A stretch of DNA of 64,000 bases from Geobacter sp. DSM 9736 (GTDB lineage Bacteria; Desulfobacterota; Desulfuromonadia; Geobacterales; Geobacteraceae): NCBI RefSeq assembly GCF_900187405.1, contig NZ_LT896716.1, positions 3,658,753-3,722,752 on the forward strand, given 5' to 3'. The notes under the pieces were generated by a model. The model did not search any database. It was not told the origin of the DNA and worked only from the letters and a program-made list of their open reading frames with translations. Every line of letters starts with the position of its first letter. Position 1 is the first letter of the stretch. Positions 57,401 through 64,000 of this stretch are shown one piece after another. The translations under genes were made by a program, and so were the position numbers.

Positions 57401-57947
57401 TCATATACTTCAGTGCATGAAGCGTGGATGTGCCGGTGTTCGTGAAGACGACATTCATCGTGAAGAAGAGGTCGTTGACGTTGAAACTGACATTTTGCGT
57501 TACATCCAGTTTTCCTTCTCTCCCGTTGGCGGTTCCGACCCAAAGGGCGGATTTAGTGTCGCCGCTGCTTGTTTCGGCGAGACTCGTGACGGGGACCTGA
57601 ACCTGGCTCATCAGCCCATAGTTGTGGAAGAGATTTTTTTCTCCCAGGGCGTCTGTCCACTGGACCGACCATCCTTCTTCGGGAGAGCCGGGAACGAAAA
57701 AGTCACCGGTGGCAGGGGGATTGCCTACCGACCATCCATCCTTTGCCGGGTCGGCAATAAAACCAAGGCGCCTGCCGTAGCTGTGAAAACTTGCTGGGGG
57801 CGAGGTCGAAGTGCCGAACGATCCACTGTTATGAACGCCGACCTCTATGTAGTTTCCCTTGAGGAACACCTCTGCGCAAGGCGCGCCGGCTAGAAGGTGA
57901 GAGGCTGCGGCGAAGAGAACGAGAGAAATCCATTTTCTGAGCATCAT
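54432..57947 (-). CDS. Secreted PKD/HYR-repeat surface protein
   Basis: 1,171 residues; signal peptide WISLVLFAAASHLLAGAPC. Residues about 25-330 are a unique beta-rich domain (KGNYIEVGVHNSGSFGTS, YAYILDRSDLDRALGNL). They are followed by Ig-like segments, one PKD-type domain (ECSGPLTAVTLDGSGSLDPDGD), about five HYR domains (three in tandem nearly identical at DNA level with a 228-base period), an Ig-like domain and a C-terminal PxKF-type domain (GSTVPVKFQLTDAGG). The protein is presumably extracellular and adhesive. The start overlaps the stop of the upstream small secreted gene by 4 bases (ATGA), so they are translationally coupled. Confidence 0.88.
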   Translation of the reverse strand: MMLRKWISLVLFAAASHLLAGAPCAEVFLKGNYIEVGVHNSGSFGTSTSPPASFHSYGRRLGFIADPAKDGWSVGNPPATGDFFVPGSPEEGWSVQWTDALGEKNLFHNYGLMSQVQVPVTSLAETSSGDTKSALWVGTANGREGKLDVTQNVSFNVNDLFFTMNVVFTNTGTSTLHALKYMRNVDPDQEVELPYGDFTTRNWVEAQPPRSGVPGKSGLPARPDGNTSSALVLAQGLRYGFTLGLGAIDPRAVVATQGFSNRDIDRILDNPAQPTPSAPVVYDQAIVLAFDLGDLAPGQSKSVTYAYILDRSDLDRALGNLAAVTILQPTGTVSGSSVLFQATTDRIAQTTKMGFYVNGVEVGSDDTPNAGGVFESSFDSTQFANGTITLKVVATFADGRTVEKTSTGAVDNLGPPVSFLKPLPAGVFSGTGIPVEISVDPNHAPARVSFFRESAGGSLFLGEDSSAPFTSAFGVTDLPEGATVVVKAVATDALGRTTTIAVSGTSYRNAPPQANPGVSQTYECSGPLTAVTLDGSGSLDPDGDTLSYSWSGPFGTATGSPVLTMLARGIHAITLTVSDGKATDTASVTVSISDTVSPTVIADPAVTIEATGPTGAPYSLPVTATDVCGLDRMVVTPSLSVYPMGTTVVTATAFDFAGGSTSVTSSVTVVDTTAPAVTPPANVTVEAADPQTAVAIGTATAADAVGVVSLTNNAPSTFPLGTTTIIWTATDAAGNEGTATQTVTVTDSTAPVVIPPTNVNVEATGPQTTVDIGSATAADAVGVTSLTSNAPAEFPIGTTTVLWTATDAAGNRGTATQTVTVTDSTAPVVIPPTNLNVEATGPQTTVAIGTATAADAVGVTSLTSNAPGEFPIGTTTVLWTATDAAGNRGTATQTVSVTDTTPPVLAGLDGRVVEATSASGAIVAFNVTARDLVTENPHVTCTPASGSVFAIGTTTVTCKASDGSGNSATGSFSIKVQDTTPPVLNVPAAIWVPLNTPVSAPVVQAFLGAASATDNVDSDTTVTYTVPDLTAVGPKIVTFTSTDDFGNSTSASATIWVDYVFAGFLPPVNLGKPFKAGSTVPVKFQLTDAGGNPVTSATAKFLLQKYAGSEPVGDPIEVTSTSGADTGNYFRISDGIYIYNLNTSLLERGTYQIQVMLDGGTVKATWLAITK
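55251..55934 (-). repeat. Three tandem 228-base HYR repeats
   Basis: Units begin near 55251, 55479 and 55707 and end near 55934. The first two are nearly identical along the whole unit and the third is somewhat diverged. Each encodes 76 residues with VVIPPTN and WTATDAAGN signatures. Repeat number may vary between strains. Confidence 0.9.
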
Positions 57948-58366
57948 GGCGTCCCTCCTTCGCTGACGAGGATTAATGAGGCAACACGGCCTGAGGCGTC
58001 GGTGGCTGATACGTCGAAGTTGAGCGGGATTTCGACCCCCTCGCGAAGCTGCTCCGGAGGGAGTAAGCTGAGGACAGCTATGTCGAGGGTTATCGAGTCG
58101 CCGGCAGCGAGGCCGGATATATCAATTGTCGATCCGGGCGAACCGGGGACGACGAGAGGATCTTTTGCCGACAGACGCGCGGCAGCAAGATCGGTATCTC
58201 CGGTGTTAGTAACCGTGAGCATGAATCGGAGCGTACTCCCGCCGTCTGCGGGTGTGCCGGAGACGAGGCGGTGTGTTCCGGAAAAGGAGACGCCGGCATG
58301 GACAAGCGTGGCGGAGATTGTGAGAAGCAGCGTGAACATCAACAGAAGTAAGCGAATTAATTTCAT
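57944..58366 (-). CDS. Small secreted DUF11/CARDB-like protein
   Basis: 140 residues. Signal peptide: LIRLLLLMFTLLLTISATLVHA|GVSF. The rest is a single Ig-like beta-sandwich (LRFMLTVTNTGDTDLAAARLSAKDPLVV, IDISGLAAGDSITLDIAVLSL, IPLNFDVSATDASGRVASLILVSE), the kind found in cell-surface repeat proteins. It is the first gene of the operon with the HYR protein (4-base overlap). AAGGAGG-like sequence precedes the ATG. Function unknown. Confidence 0.78.
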   Translation of the reverse strand: MKLIRLLLLMFTLLLTISATLVHAGVSFSGTHRLVSGTPADGGSTLRFMLTVTNTGDTDLAAARLSAKDPLVVPGSPGSTIDISGLAAGDSITLDIAVLSLLPPEQLREGVEIPLNFDVSATDASGRVASLILVSEGGTP

Positions 58367-58558
58367 TTTTCCTCCTTGTGAATTGAAGATGTGCCCTCAT
58401 GCGCATTAACCTTTAGGCTGATTTACGACGTTCACCCCCTTAATGAACTTTGCGAAAACGATATCAGGGTAGGGGTTACGGATTGGGGTACGTATGGGCA
58501 AGAAAACGATTAGCGGTCTTTAAACAGGGGGGTATTCGGCATTAGAGAGGATAGTCTC

Positions 58559-61500
58559 TTATTTCAATGCGGCTTCATAGAGTGCGGTGGTCTTGGGGGA
58601 TGGTGGGACCCGAAGTCCGATGGCGAGGTTCTTCTTGCATCGTTCAAAGGCTTTTATCGCTTCCGCTCGCAGTCCAGCGGAGAGGTAGCATTCCATCAGA
58701 TTCTGATATATCTCTTCTGCAAGGTCGTCGACCTCCAGCCCATACAGATAGCATGACATCGCACGGCTGTCGTCGTTTCTCTTCCGGTATAGGCCCGCCA
58801 GTGCCACGACATTGAGGACGAACCTGCTCTTCAGGCGCTTCCGGAGAGACACTGCCCATGGCTTGTCGGCATCCTCGGCAACAAAGTGTCCGCGGTACAG
58901 GCTTATGGCATTTTTCGTCAATCCAATGGCCTTTGTCTCCTCTCCCGCTTCCCCCTGCATTTGGGCCTGAGCCAGCAGGCTCTCGAACGCCCAGGCATCA
59001 ACCCAGAAATATCGCCGATCCATGAAAAGACGACCCTCTCGCAGTTGAAGGGCTTTTTCGGCTCCGACAAGTTCCCGCAGGCGGTAAAGGGTCACCTTAA
59101 ACGAGTTTCTCGCCGTGTCTCCGTTCGAATCCGGCCACAGAAGGTCTGCGATCTGCCCTTCCGTTTTCTCCTCACCGCCTAGCGCGATGAGAGCTTTCAG
59201 TATCTCCAGCGGCTTTTTCTGCACTTTCCCGGAAAATGCGAGGGTCTTGCCATCCTTCACCAGCCTAAAGCTGCCTAACATGTACACCTTGAGCGGCCAG
59301 GGCCAGCGTTCAATGTGGATAGGGGATTCAGTGGGCCATAATTCGCGTTTCCTGATCAGAGCAGTAACGTATTCCACTTCGATGCCTGCTTCCAGGGCCT
59401 TCATACATAGCCTGGTCATACGTTCAGGTTTCCAGAAATAAAAATTTTCGATCCGATGTAGTGCTCCCAGCCTGAAAGCTTTCTTGAGAGAATCGATTTC
59501 TTTTGGTTCATTGCCCTCTTTCATGTGGAGATATGATTCCGTAAGGAAATAGATCAGCGAAAGGTAGGCACTGTCCATGCTCAATACTCGCGGGAGCGCT
59601 TTCTGCAGACATAGCGAGGCTTCCCTTTGATTTCCTAGGTCAAGATGTGTTTCTGCCATGTTAATCATCATTGCAGTTTCAGGAGCGACAAACCCTATCC
59701 TAGAGCCTATTTCCAATGCAAGTTCCAGGAACTGCCGTGTTTGCACGAAATTTTCCTGGAGGGCGAATTTCCACGCCATCAGCCAGTAGTAATATGCCTT
59801 GTCGACACGGCGACAGTCGGTTAAGCCGGCGGACATTTTTGCCGTCAGTTCTCCAGCAATGTTTTCGTCACCTTTGGCCAGTGCGGCCGCAAGCGCATGG
59901 CCGTGATTGTGCATTGCCCATATATCGATCCCGCTTTTAACGGAAAGGTCGAGGACCTCAAACGCCTTTTCCAGGCACTTTTCGAGTTCACATGTGGCGA
60001 ATGCGTAATGTGCTTCCACTGTTTTCACCATCATGAGGACGAATTCGTTGGCTCCTTTCGACTTGGTAGGCTCACGAATGAGATCGACGATGACTGCTGC
60101 TCTGGCCAAATCCCCCTGGTAGATGAGATGAATGGCGAGATGGAGCCCTGCACTGAGAAACAGGTTCGCATCCGATACTTCTCCCGTGCATAAAAGTGCA
60201 AAGGCCTGCTCGCGGATCGTATTGATATCCCGGTGGTTAGGAAGTCCAAAGGCCACGGCATTGAACTGGTTTAGTGCGACACGCACCTCGATGTCCCTCG
60301 ATGAATACCGGGGGTGCTCCTTCAGAACCTCGCTCAAAACCTCAATCCATTGCGGCATAAGCGCATATTCGCTGGTGTGTATGGTTGCGTCTACAACCCC
60401 GCACCAAGAAAGAAAAACACCTGTTTCATCCCCCTGAGAGCGAAAAATCTCGAAAGCTTTTTTAAAACGGCTGCGACTTTCGACCGGGTCTGATGAAAAA
60501 AGAGAGGCCCCTGACCAAAAGAGGAGATACGGCGTGCCTTGCAGCAGGGGAAGCGGTAGACGGTCCACCCATTCTATAACTGTGCGATTTCTTCCTTGGC
60601 ATAAGAAGGTTGGTGCATTTCGGACAATCAATCCGGCAAGCCGAGACCAGTCGCTCGTGTCGATGCAGAGCGAAGCTGCTTCTTCTATTCTGCCTGATTC
60701 CTCCAGAAGGTCAGATGCGCTTGCCTTGATTTGGGCAAGATGCTGCCGGTCGTAGACAGTTTCGGCCTTGTTGATCAGGTACTCGCGGAAAAGAGGATGA
60801 AAGCGGTAAATGACTTCTCCATCGTACCGTTTTTCAGTGAAAAAACTATGGTTGTGCAACTCTGCCAGGATCACGGCCGCGTCTGAGTTTTCCGACAGCC
60901 TTTCCGCCAATCGCGGAAGGACAGCCGGCATAAACGATGTCTTTAGCAGTAGGTCCCGGATGCGAGGGTCGGTCTTGTTGAACAGTTCCTCGGCGAAGTA
61001 GTTGAAGATTTCCTGCTGTGTTCTTTTCCCTTCGAGCCATTGCTCCAGTTCTTCGACGCTGCCCCGCTCCAGCAGGAGCACGAGCCCGGCGACCCACCCC
61101 CCGATCCTGTCGTGGAGCTTGCCGAAAGCCTCAGGCCACTCACCGGACCTGCCATGCAACTGAATTATGCCTGTAGTTTCCTCTACAGTCAGCCGCAGTT
61201 CGTCCCAGCCAACAAATGACATCTGTTTGCCTGCGCGCAAGCGGGCCATGGCTGGAGGCGGGGGAGTTCGGCTCATCACAATGATGTTGATTCCCTGGGG
61301 AACCTCGGCGAATGCGTATTTGACTACTTCATGAAATATCGAATCTGGGCCGACCTCGTGGTAATCGTCCAGGACCAGCGTATAGGGGGGCTTCAGCCGG
61401 GCGAAAAGTTTTTCGAAGTAGCGCCGGGCGAAGGTTTCGGCTCCAGGTTGGTACTCGGGAGTGAATAGCGGGAGTGGGCGGCCACGCTGTGGCGCAGCCT

Positions 61501-61765
61501 TCCTGGCCGCAAGCCTCATGTAATGAAAAAGGGTCGCAACGTCTGCGTCCCCTTGATCTACCTGATACCAGATAGATGGAAGTTTCCGGAAATCGAGATA
61601 ACTAGCGACGAGTGTTGATTTGCCGGAGCCTCCTGGGCCGTGAATCCAGGTCACCGGCCTCTCGAGGCAGTGGTCGAGAATGTGGAACAACCGCTCGCGA
61701 GGAAGGATGTCCGACATCCTCGGGCGGGTGATTTTGTTTATCGAGGATGGGCTTTCTGTACGCAT
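58559..61765 (-). CDS. MalT/STAND-type ATPase transcriptional activator with BTAD domain
   Basis: 1,068 residues. N-terminal NTPase: Walker A GPGGSGKSTLVASY (about 45-57) and Walker B YTLVLDDYHEV. Then a long helical tetratricopeptide-like region (about 370-830). From about 840 there is a winged-helix OmpR/SARP DNA-binding domain (LKVYMLGSFRLVKDGKTLAFSGKVQKKPLEILKALIALGG) and a bacterial transcriptional activator domain (WVDAWAFESLLAQAQ, AISLYRGHF, YLYGLEVDDLAEEIYQNLMECYLSAG). Effector-triggered ATP binding is expected to drive activation. Position directly upstream of the secreted HYR operon makes that operon a plausible target. GGAG precedes the ATG at 61765. Confidence 0.88.
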   Translation of the reverse strand: MRTESPSSINKITRPRMSDILPRERLFHILDHCLERPVTWIHGPGGSGKSTLVASYLDFRKLPSIWYQVDQGDADVATLFHYMRLAARKAAPQRGRPLPLFTPEYQPGAETFARRYFEKLFARLKPPYTLVLDDYHEVGPDSIFHEVVKYAFAEVPQGINIIVMSRTPPPPAMARLRAGKQMSFVGWDELRLTVEETTGIIQLHGRSGEWPEAFGKLHDRIGGWVAGLVLLLERGSVEELEQWLEGKRTQQEIFNYFAEELFNKTDPRIRDLLLKTSFMPAVLPRLAERLSENSDAAVILAELHNHSFFTEKRYDGEVIYRFHPLFREYLINKAETVYDRQHLAQIKASASDLLEESGRIEEAASLCIDTSDWSRLAGLIVRNAPTFLCQGRNRTVIEWVDRLPLPLLQGTPYLLFWSGASLFSSDPVESRSRFKKAFEIFRSQGDETGVFLSWCGVVDATIHTSEYALMPQWIEVLSEVLKEHPRYSSRDIEVRVALNQFNAVAFGLPNHRDINTIREQAFALLCTGEVSDANLFLSAGLHLAIHLIYQGDLARAAVIVDLIREPTKSKGANEFVLMMVKTVEAHYAFATCELEKCLEKAFEVLDLSVKSGIDIWAMHNHGHALAAALAKGDENIAGELTAKMSAGLTDCRRVDKAYYYWLMAWKFALQENFVQTRQFLELALEIGSRIGFVAPETAMMINMAETHLDLGNQREASLCLQKALPRVLSMDSAYLSLIYFLTESYLHMKEGNEPKEIDSLKKAFRLGALHRIENFYFWKPERMTRLCMKALEAGIEVEYVTALIRKRELWPTESPIHIERWPWPLKVYMLGSFRLVKDGKTLAFSGKVQKKPLEILKALIALGGEEKTEGQIADLLWPDSNGDTARNSFKVTLYRLRELVGAEKALQLREGRLFMDRRYFWVDAWAFESLLAQAQMQGEAGEETKAIGLTKNAISLYRGHFVAEDADKPWAVSLRKRLKSRFVLNVVALAGLYRKRNDDSRAMSCYLYGLEVDDLAEEIYQNLMECYLSAGLRAEAIKAFERCKKNLAIGLRVPPSPKTTALYEAALK

Positions 61766-62175
61766 GCTCTCCGTGGCAATTCCCGCATTGAATAGGAACC
61801 ATATAACAATTTTCGAGATATTTTTCCATATCTTTCATGAGAGCAGTTTGCGGATTGTGTGGGAACGAAAGGTCTTATCGAGGGCCTTCGCCGGCTTATA
61901 TCGATGTTGGGTCCACCGTGACCGTTATGGCGGCTCCTGAGTACGTTGTTCCGAGGTGAAAAGAGGGGCGTGTGCGGCTCCAGTGCCGGTTGGGGAAGGG
62001 GTAAGGTATCCATTACGAGAGAAGTTGAAAGAACGTCTGTTGATCGTGCCCGTGAAAAAGCTCCAGTTCGATGCGCTTTGCCATTGGAATCCAAGATAGA
62101 ATTTCCAGCTATTCTCGTGCAATGCTTACAGGTCTGAACGCCATAATCGCCACGGTGATGGTGCGGCTGAAAGAG
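61766..62175. other. Intergenic region with no supported gene
   Basis: About 410 bases between two minus-strand genes. Short open frames on both strands (e.g. 61738-62094 minus) lack a ribosome site, similarity or coding bias. Nothing recognisable as RNA or repeat. It should hold the promoter of the ATPase regulator and the 3' end of the glycosyltransferase transcript. Confidence 0.5.
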
Positions 62176-62850
62176 TCACAGAGAGTTTTGGTCGGACCGC
62201 AGAGCTCGGAGGATAAATTCCCGCGTCATCCGCGCGCCGTTCCTCTCATCCAGCAGTTCCGGTCTCAGCAGGTCCTCAGCCGTGTCCAGGTCGTGCCACT
62301 CGGGGAGAAGGGCGAATCGTATGCCGGCAGCGGTTGCCTTTTCGATGGTTTTTTTCAGAACTGAAGAACTGCTCCAGGCTATCCCGCAGAAGAGCTCCCG
62401 ATGGAGCGTCTTCATTGCCAAAAGGTAATAGCCACCATCGGTGGCTGGTCCGAATACCGCGTCTACAGCATCGTCTTTGAGAAGCAGGAAGGCTTCCTCC
62501 AGGTAGTGCCGGGGAAGATGGGGCGAATCGGTCCCTATGATGGCCGCTGCCATGCTTCCGCGATCGAAGATCTGACGGAATGCGTCCTCCATCCGCTCTC
62601 CAAGGTCTTTTCCCCGTTGTGCCATGCGCTCCAGTTCCGGGGCTACTTCCTCAAAATACGAGCAGGCATCGATGTCAGGTTCGAAGAAGAGGACCGACTG
62701 CCTACGCATAGGCTTGACGAGTTCCAGCGTGTCGAGCAGCATGCAGCGGTAGAGCTCCGCAGCTTCTTCCGGCAGTAGAGCGGGCGTGAGGCGTGTCTTC
62801 ACTCTTCCGGGCCGGGGGTGCTTCGCGAAGATGATTAGGGACTCTTTCAA
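62176..62850 (-). CDS. CofC-like glycosyltransferase (DUF2064 / TIGR04282 type)
   Basis: 224 residues with a GT-A nucleotide-sugar fold: IIFAKHPRPGRVKTRL at the N terminus, the AAIIGTDSPHLP metal-binding region, and VFGPATDGGYYLLAMK. The family adds sugars or, in relatives, guanylylates phospholactate. The C-terminal part (FALLPEWHDLDTAEDLLRPEL) is typical. Substrate unknown. Followed downstream by non-coding sequence; upstream are DnaA boxes and folE2. Confidence 0.85.
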   Translation of the reverse strand: MKESLIIFAKHPRPGRVKTRLTPALLPEEAAELYRCMLLDTLELVKPMRRQSVLFFEPDIDACSYFEEVAPELERMAQRGKDLGERMEDAFRQIFDRGSMAAAIIGTDSPHLPRHYLEEAFLLLKDDAVDAVFGPATDGGYYLLAMKTLHRELFCGIAWSSSSVLKKTIEKATAAGIRFALLPEWHDLDTAEDLLRPELLDERNGARMTREFILRALRSDQNSL

Positions 62851-62964
62851 GAGCAGGTGCTCCTCCGGTTTTTCATCATGGCTGCCCGACCCGTGCGCGT
62901 TTGGTAACGAACCGATGACAGAATCGGGAGGTGAAAAATGTAGTTTTTTCCACTTTTTATTGCT

Positions 62965-62985
62965 TTATGCACAGGGTTATCCACA
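62965..62985 (+). other. Two perfect tandem DnaA boxes
   Basis: TTATGCACA (62965-62973) and TTATCCACA (62977-62985) both match the consensus TTATNCACA, in the same orientation, 12 bases apart start to start. They lie in the roughly 200-base gap between the glycosyltransferase and folE2 genes. Confidence 0.75.
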
Positions 62986-63052
62986 GAAAGGGGAGGTGAT
63001 GCCAAGGAGAAGCAGATGTAGTTCGGTTAGGTTTTGTTCATAAGGTGCCGGG

Positions 63053-63838
63053 TTATGAAGAGGCCTTGTCACGCTCGATGGACGCATAGGCCGAGTGCTT
63101 GTGGATAGACTCGTAATTCTCGGCCTCGACTGCGAACCAGGTGATATTGTCGCTCCCCATCAGCTTCTGGGTTGCTTCCCGTACGATGTCCTCGACGAAC
63201 TTGGGGTTCTCGAAAGCCTGCTCGGTCACGAACTTCTCGTCCTCTCTCTTCAGCAGAGAATAGACGGGGCTCGACCCGCACGATTCGATAAGCTCGATGA
63301 TATCCTCGATCCAGATGAACTCACGGTAGCGGACCCTCACGGTGATGGTGCTTCGCTGGTTGTGGGCGCCGTAGCGGGAGAGTTCCTTGCTGCACGGGCA
63401 GAGGGAGGTAACGGGAATCCTGATGCCGAGGATGAAGTCGAAGGTGTCGGCGAGGCTGGCGATGAACTCGCAGGTATACTCCATGAGGCTCTTTGCCTTC
63501 GAGACCGGTGCCTGCTTTTCCACGAAATAGGGGAATTCCATTTCCAGGTGAGCACGTGAAGCTCCGAGCTTTTCCTTCATGCGCTGGAGGATGACCTCGA
63601 GCTTGTCCAGTGCGATGTTCTCCCTGTAGTGGTTGAGTATCTCGATGAAGCGGCTCATGTGGGTCCCCTTGAAATGGTGGGGAAGGTCCACGTACATGTT
63701 TACACGCGCGACCGTGTGCTGGAGGGTCTTGTTCTTGTCCATCACTATGATCGGGTAGGAGATGTCCTTCACTCCCACCTTGTTGATGGGGATGTTCCGA
63801 GGGTCGCGGGTCTTCTGCATGTCGGGCATGAGGGTCAT
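63053..63838 (-). CDS. folE2: GTP cyclohydrolase FolE2 (type IB)
   Basis: Converts GTP to dihydroneopterin triphosphate, the first step of folate synthesis. About 261 residues when started at the ATG with first base 63838; alternatives at 63829 and 63820 also fit. A longer frame from 63880 starts inside the interspersed repeat and is rejected. Landmarks: KTRDPRNIPINKVGVKDISYPI, the metal/catalytic segment TSLCPCSKELSRYGAHNQRS, and the C-terminal ITWFAVEAENYESIHKHSAYA. No standard FolE is seen here. Confidence 0.93.
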   Translation of the reverse strand: MTLMPDMQKTRDPRNIPINKVGVKDISYPIIVMDKNKTLQHTVARVNMYVDLPHHFKGTHMSRFIEILNHYRENIALDKLEVILQRMKEKLGASRAHLEMEFPYFVEKQAPVSKAKSLMEYTCEFIASLADTFDFILGIRIPVTSLCPCSKELSRYGAHNQRSTITVRVRYREFIWIEDIIELIESCGSSPVYSLLKREDEKFVTEQAFENPKFVEDIVREATQKLMGSDNITWFAVEAENYESIHKHSAYASIERDKASS

Positions 63839-63852
63839 GGCAGTCTCTGGTG

Positions 63853-63964
63853 GGTTGTTGAAAAACAGCCATTTCGCCACTCTCCTCGTAAACCGCCGTG
63901 TGGCGTAGCGCTGCCTCCATGGGGCTTACTGCGGGTGCGACGTCTGTCTGTTTTTGAACAACCT
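63853..63964. repeat. Interspersed repeat element, copy 2
   Basis: A 112-base copy of the element at 5148-5284, again beginning GGTTGTTGAAAA and ending TTTTTGAACAACC and sharing the blocks AGCCATTTCGCC, CCGCCGTGTG, GCGTAGCGCTG and CTGCGGGTGCGACG. It is shorter than copy 1 in the centre. It sits 15 bases upstream of the chosen folE2 start. Confidence 0.8.
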
Positions 63965-64000
63965 GAATTTTCAAATAACCTGCTAAGGGCGGTTCTTGTG

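Noticed and set aside
61738-62094. 118-residue minus-strand open frame between the ATPase regulator and the glycosyltransferase
   Set aside because: Overlaps the start of the regulator gene, no ribosome site and no protein-like composition.

Overview
The window reads as chromosome of a Geobacter-like anaerobic deltaproteobacterium (Desulfuromonadota). The reasons are very large multiheme c-type cytochromes rich in CxxCH and CX4CH motifs, a system-II (ResB/CcsA) heme attachment pair, sigma-54 enhancer-binding regulators, a split two-subunit transketolase, a short MetH and an S-box (SAM-I) riboswitch in front of metX. Nothing looks like a plasmid, phage or insertion sequence, and I saw no tRNA, rRNA or CRISPR array.

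Layout. Positions 1-9.9 kb (+) hold housekeeping and signalling genes: the 3' end of murI, a GerMN-domain protein, metH, a small conserved protein, split transketolase subunits separated by an interspersed repeat, a pseudopilin, and a histidine kinase/NtrC-type regulator pair. The kinase carries a heme motif in its sensor region, and the regulator has an altered GAFTGA loop. Positions 10.1-33.0 kb (+) are the accessory core: a secreted NHL/Ig-like/dockerin-like protein, then four giant secreted multiheme cytochromes with 27, 35, 23 and 12 predicted heme motifs (97 in total, 14 of them CX4CH). These are followed by a beta-propeller lipoprotein, ResB, CcsA and a second lipoprotein. The 35-heme protein contains an almost exact in-frame tandem duplication of 1,296-bp period. 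The locus looks like an extracellular electron-transfer system travelling with its own heme-attachment machinery.

Positions 33.1-38.2 kb (+) hold two B12-binding radical SAM enzymes around a LuxE-family acyl-activating protein and a small membrane protein, probably an uncharacterised anaerobic biosynthetic pathway. Positions 38.5-43.8 kb hold a small protein behind a possible sigma-54 promoter, a DUF362/ferredoxin protein, a double pseudo-receiver and a GAF-GAF-AAA+ sigma-54 activator. Positions 43.9-51.2 kb, mostly minus strand, hold core metabolism: a PhnP-like hydrolase, metX with its SAM-I riboswitch and terminator, sucD-sucC, comM/yifB and trxB. Positions 51.3-54.4 kb (+) hold an outer-membrane-like protein, a CDF metal exporter and threonine ammonia-lyase.

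Positions 54.4-61.8 kb (-) encode a secreted PKD/HYR-repeat protein with a small secreted partner, and a large ATPase/BTAD transcriptional activator upstream that is a plausible regulator. The window closes with a CofC-like glycosyltransferase, an intergenic region with two perfect DnaA boxes, folE2, and a second copy of the interspersed repeat seen at 5.1 kb.

All functions are assigned by reading motifs and family resemblance; no database search was run. Heme counts are counts of motifs, not demonstrated hemes.
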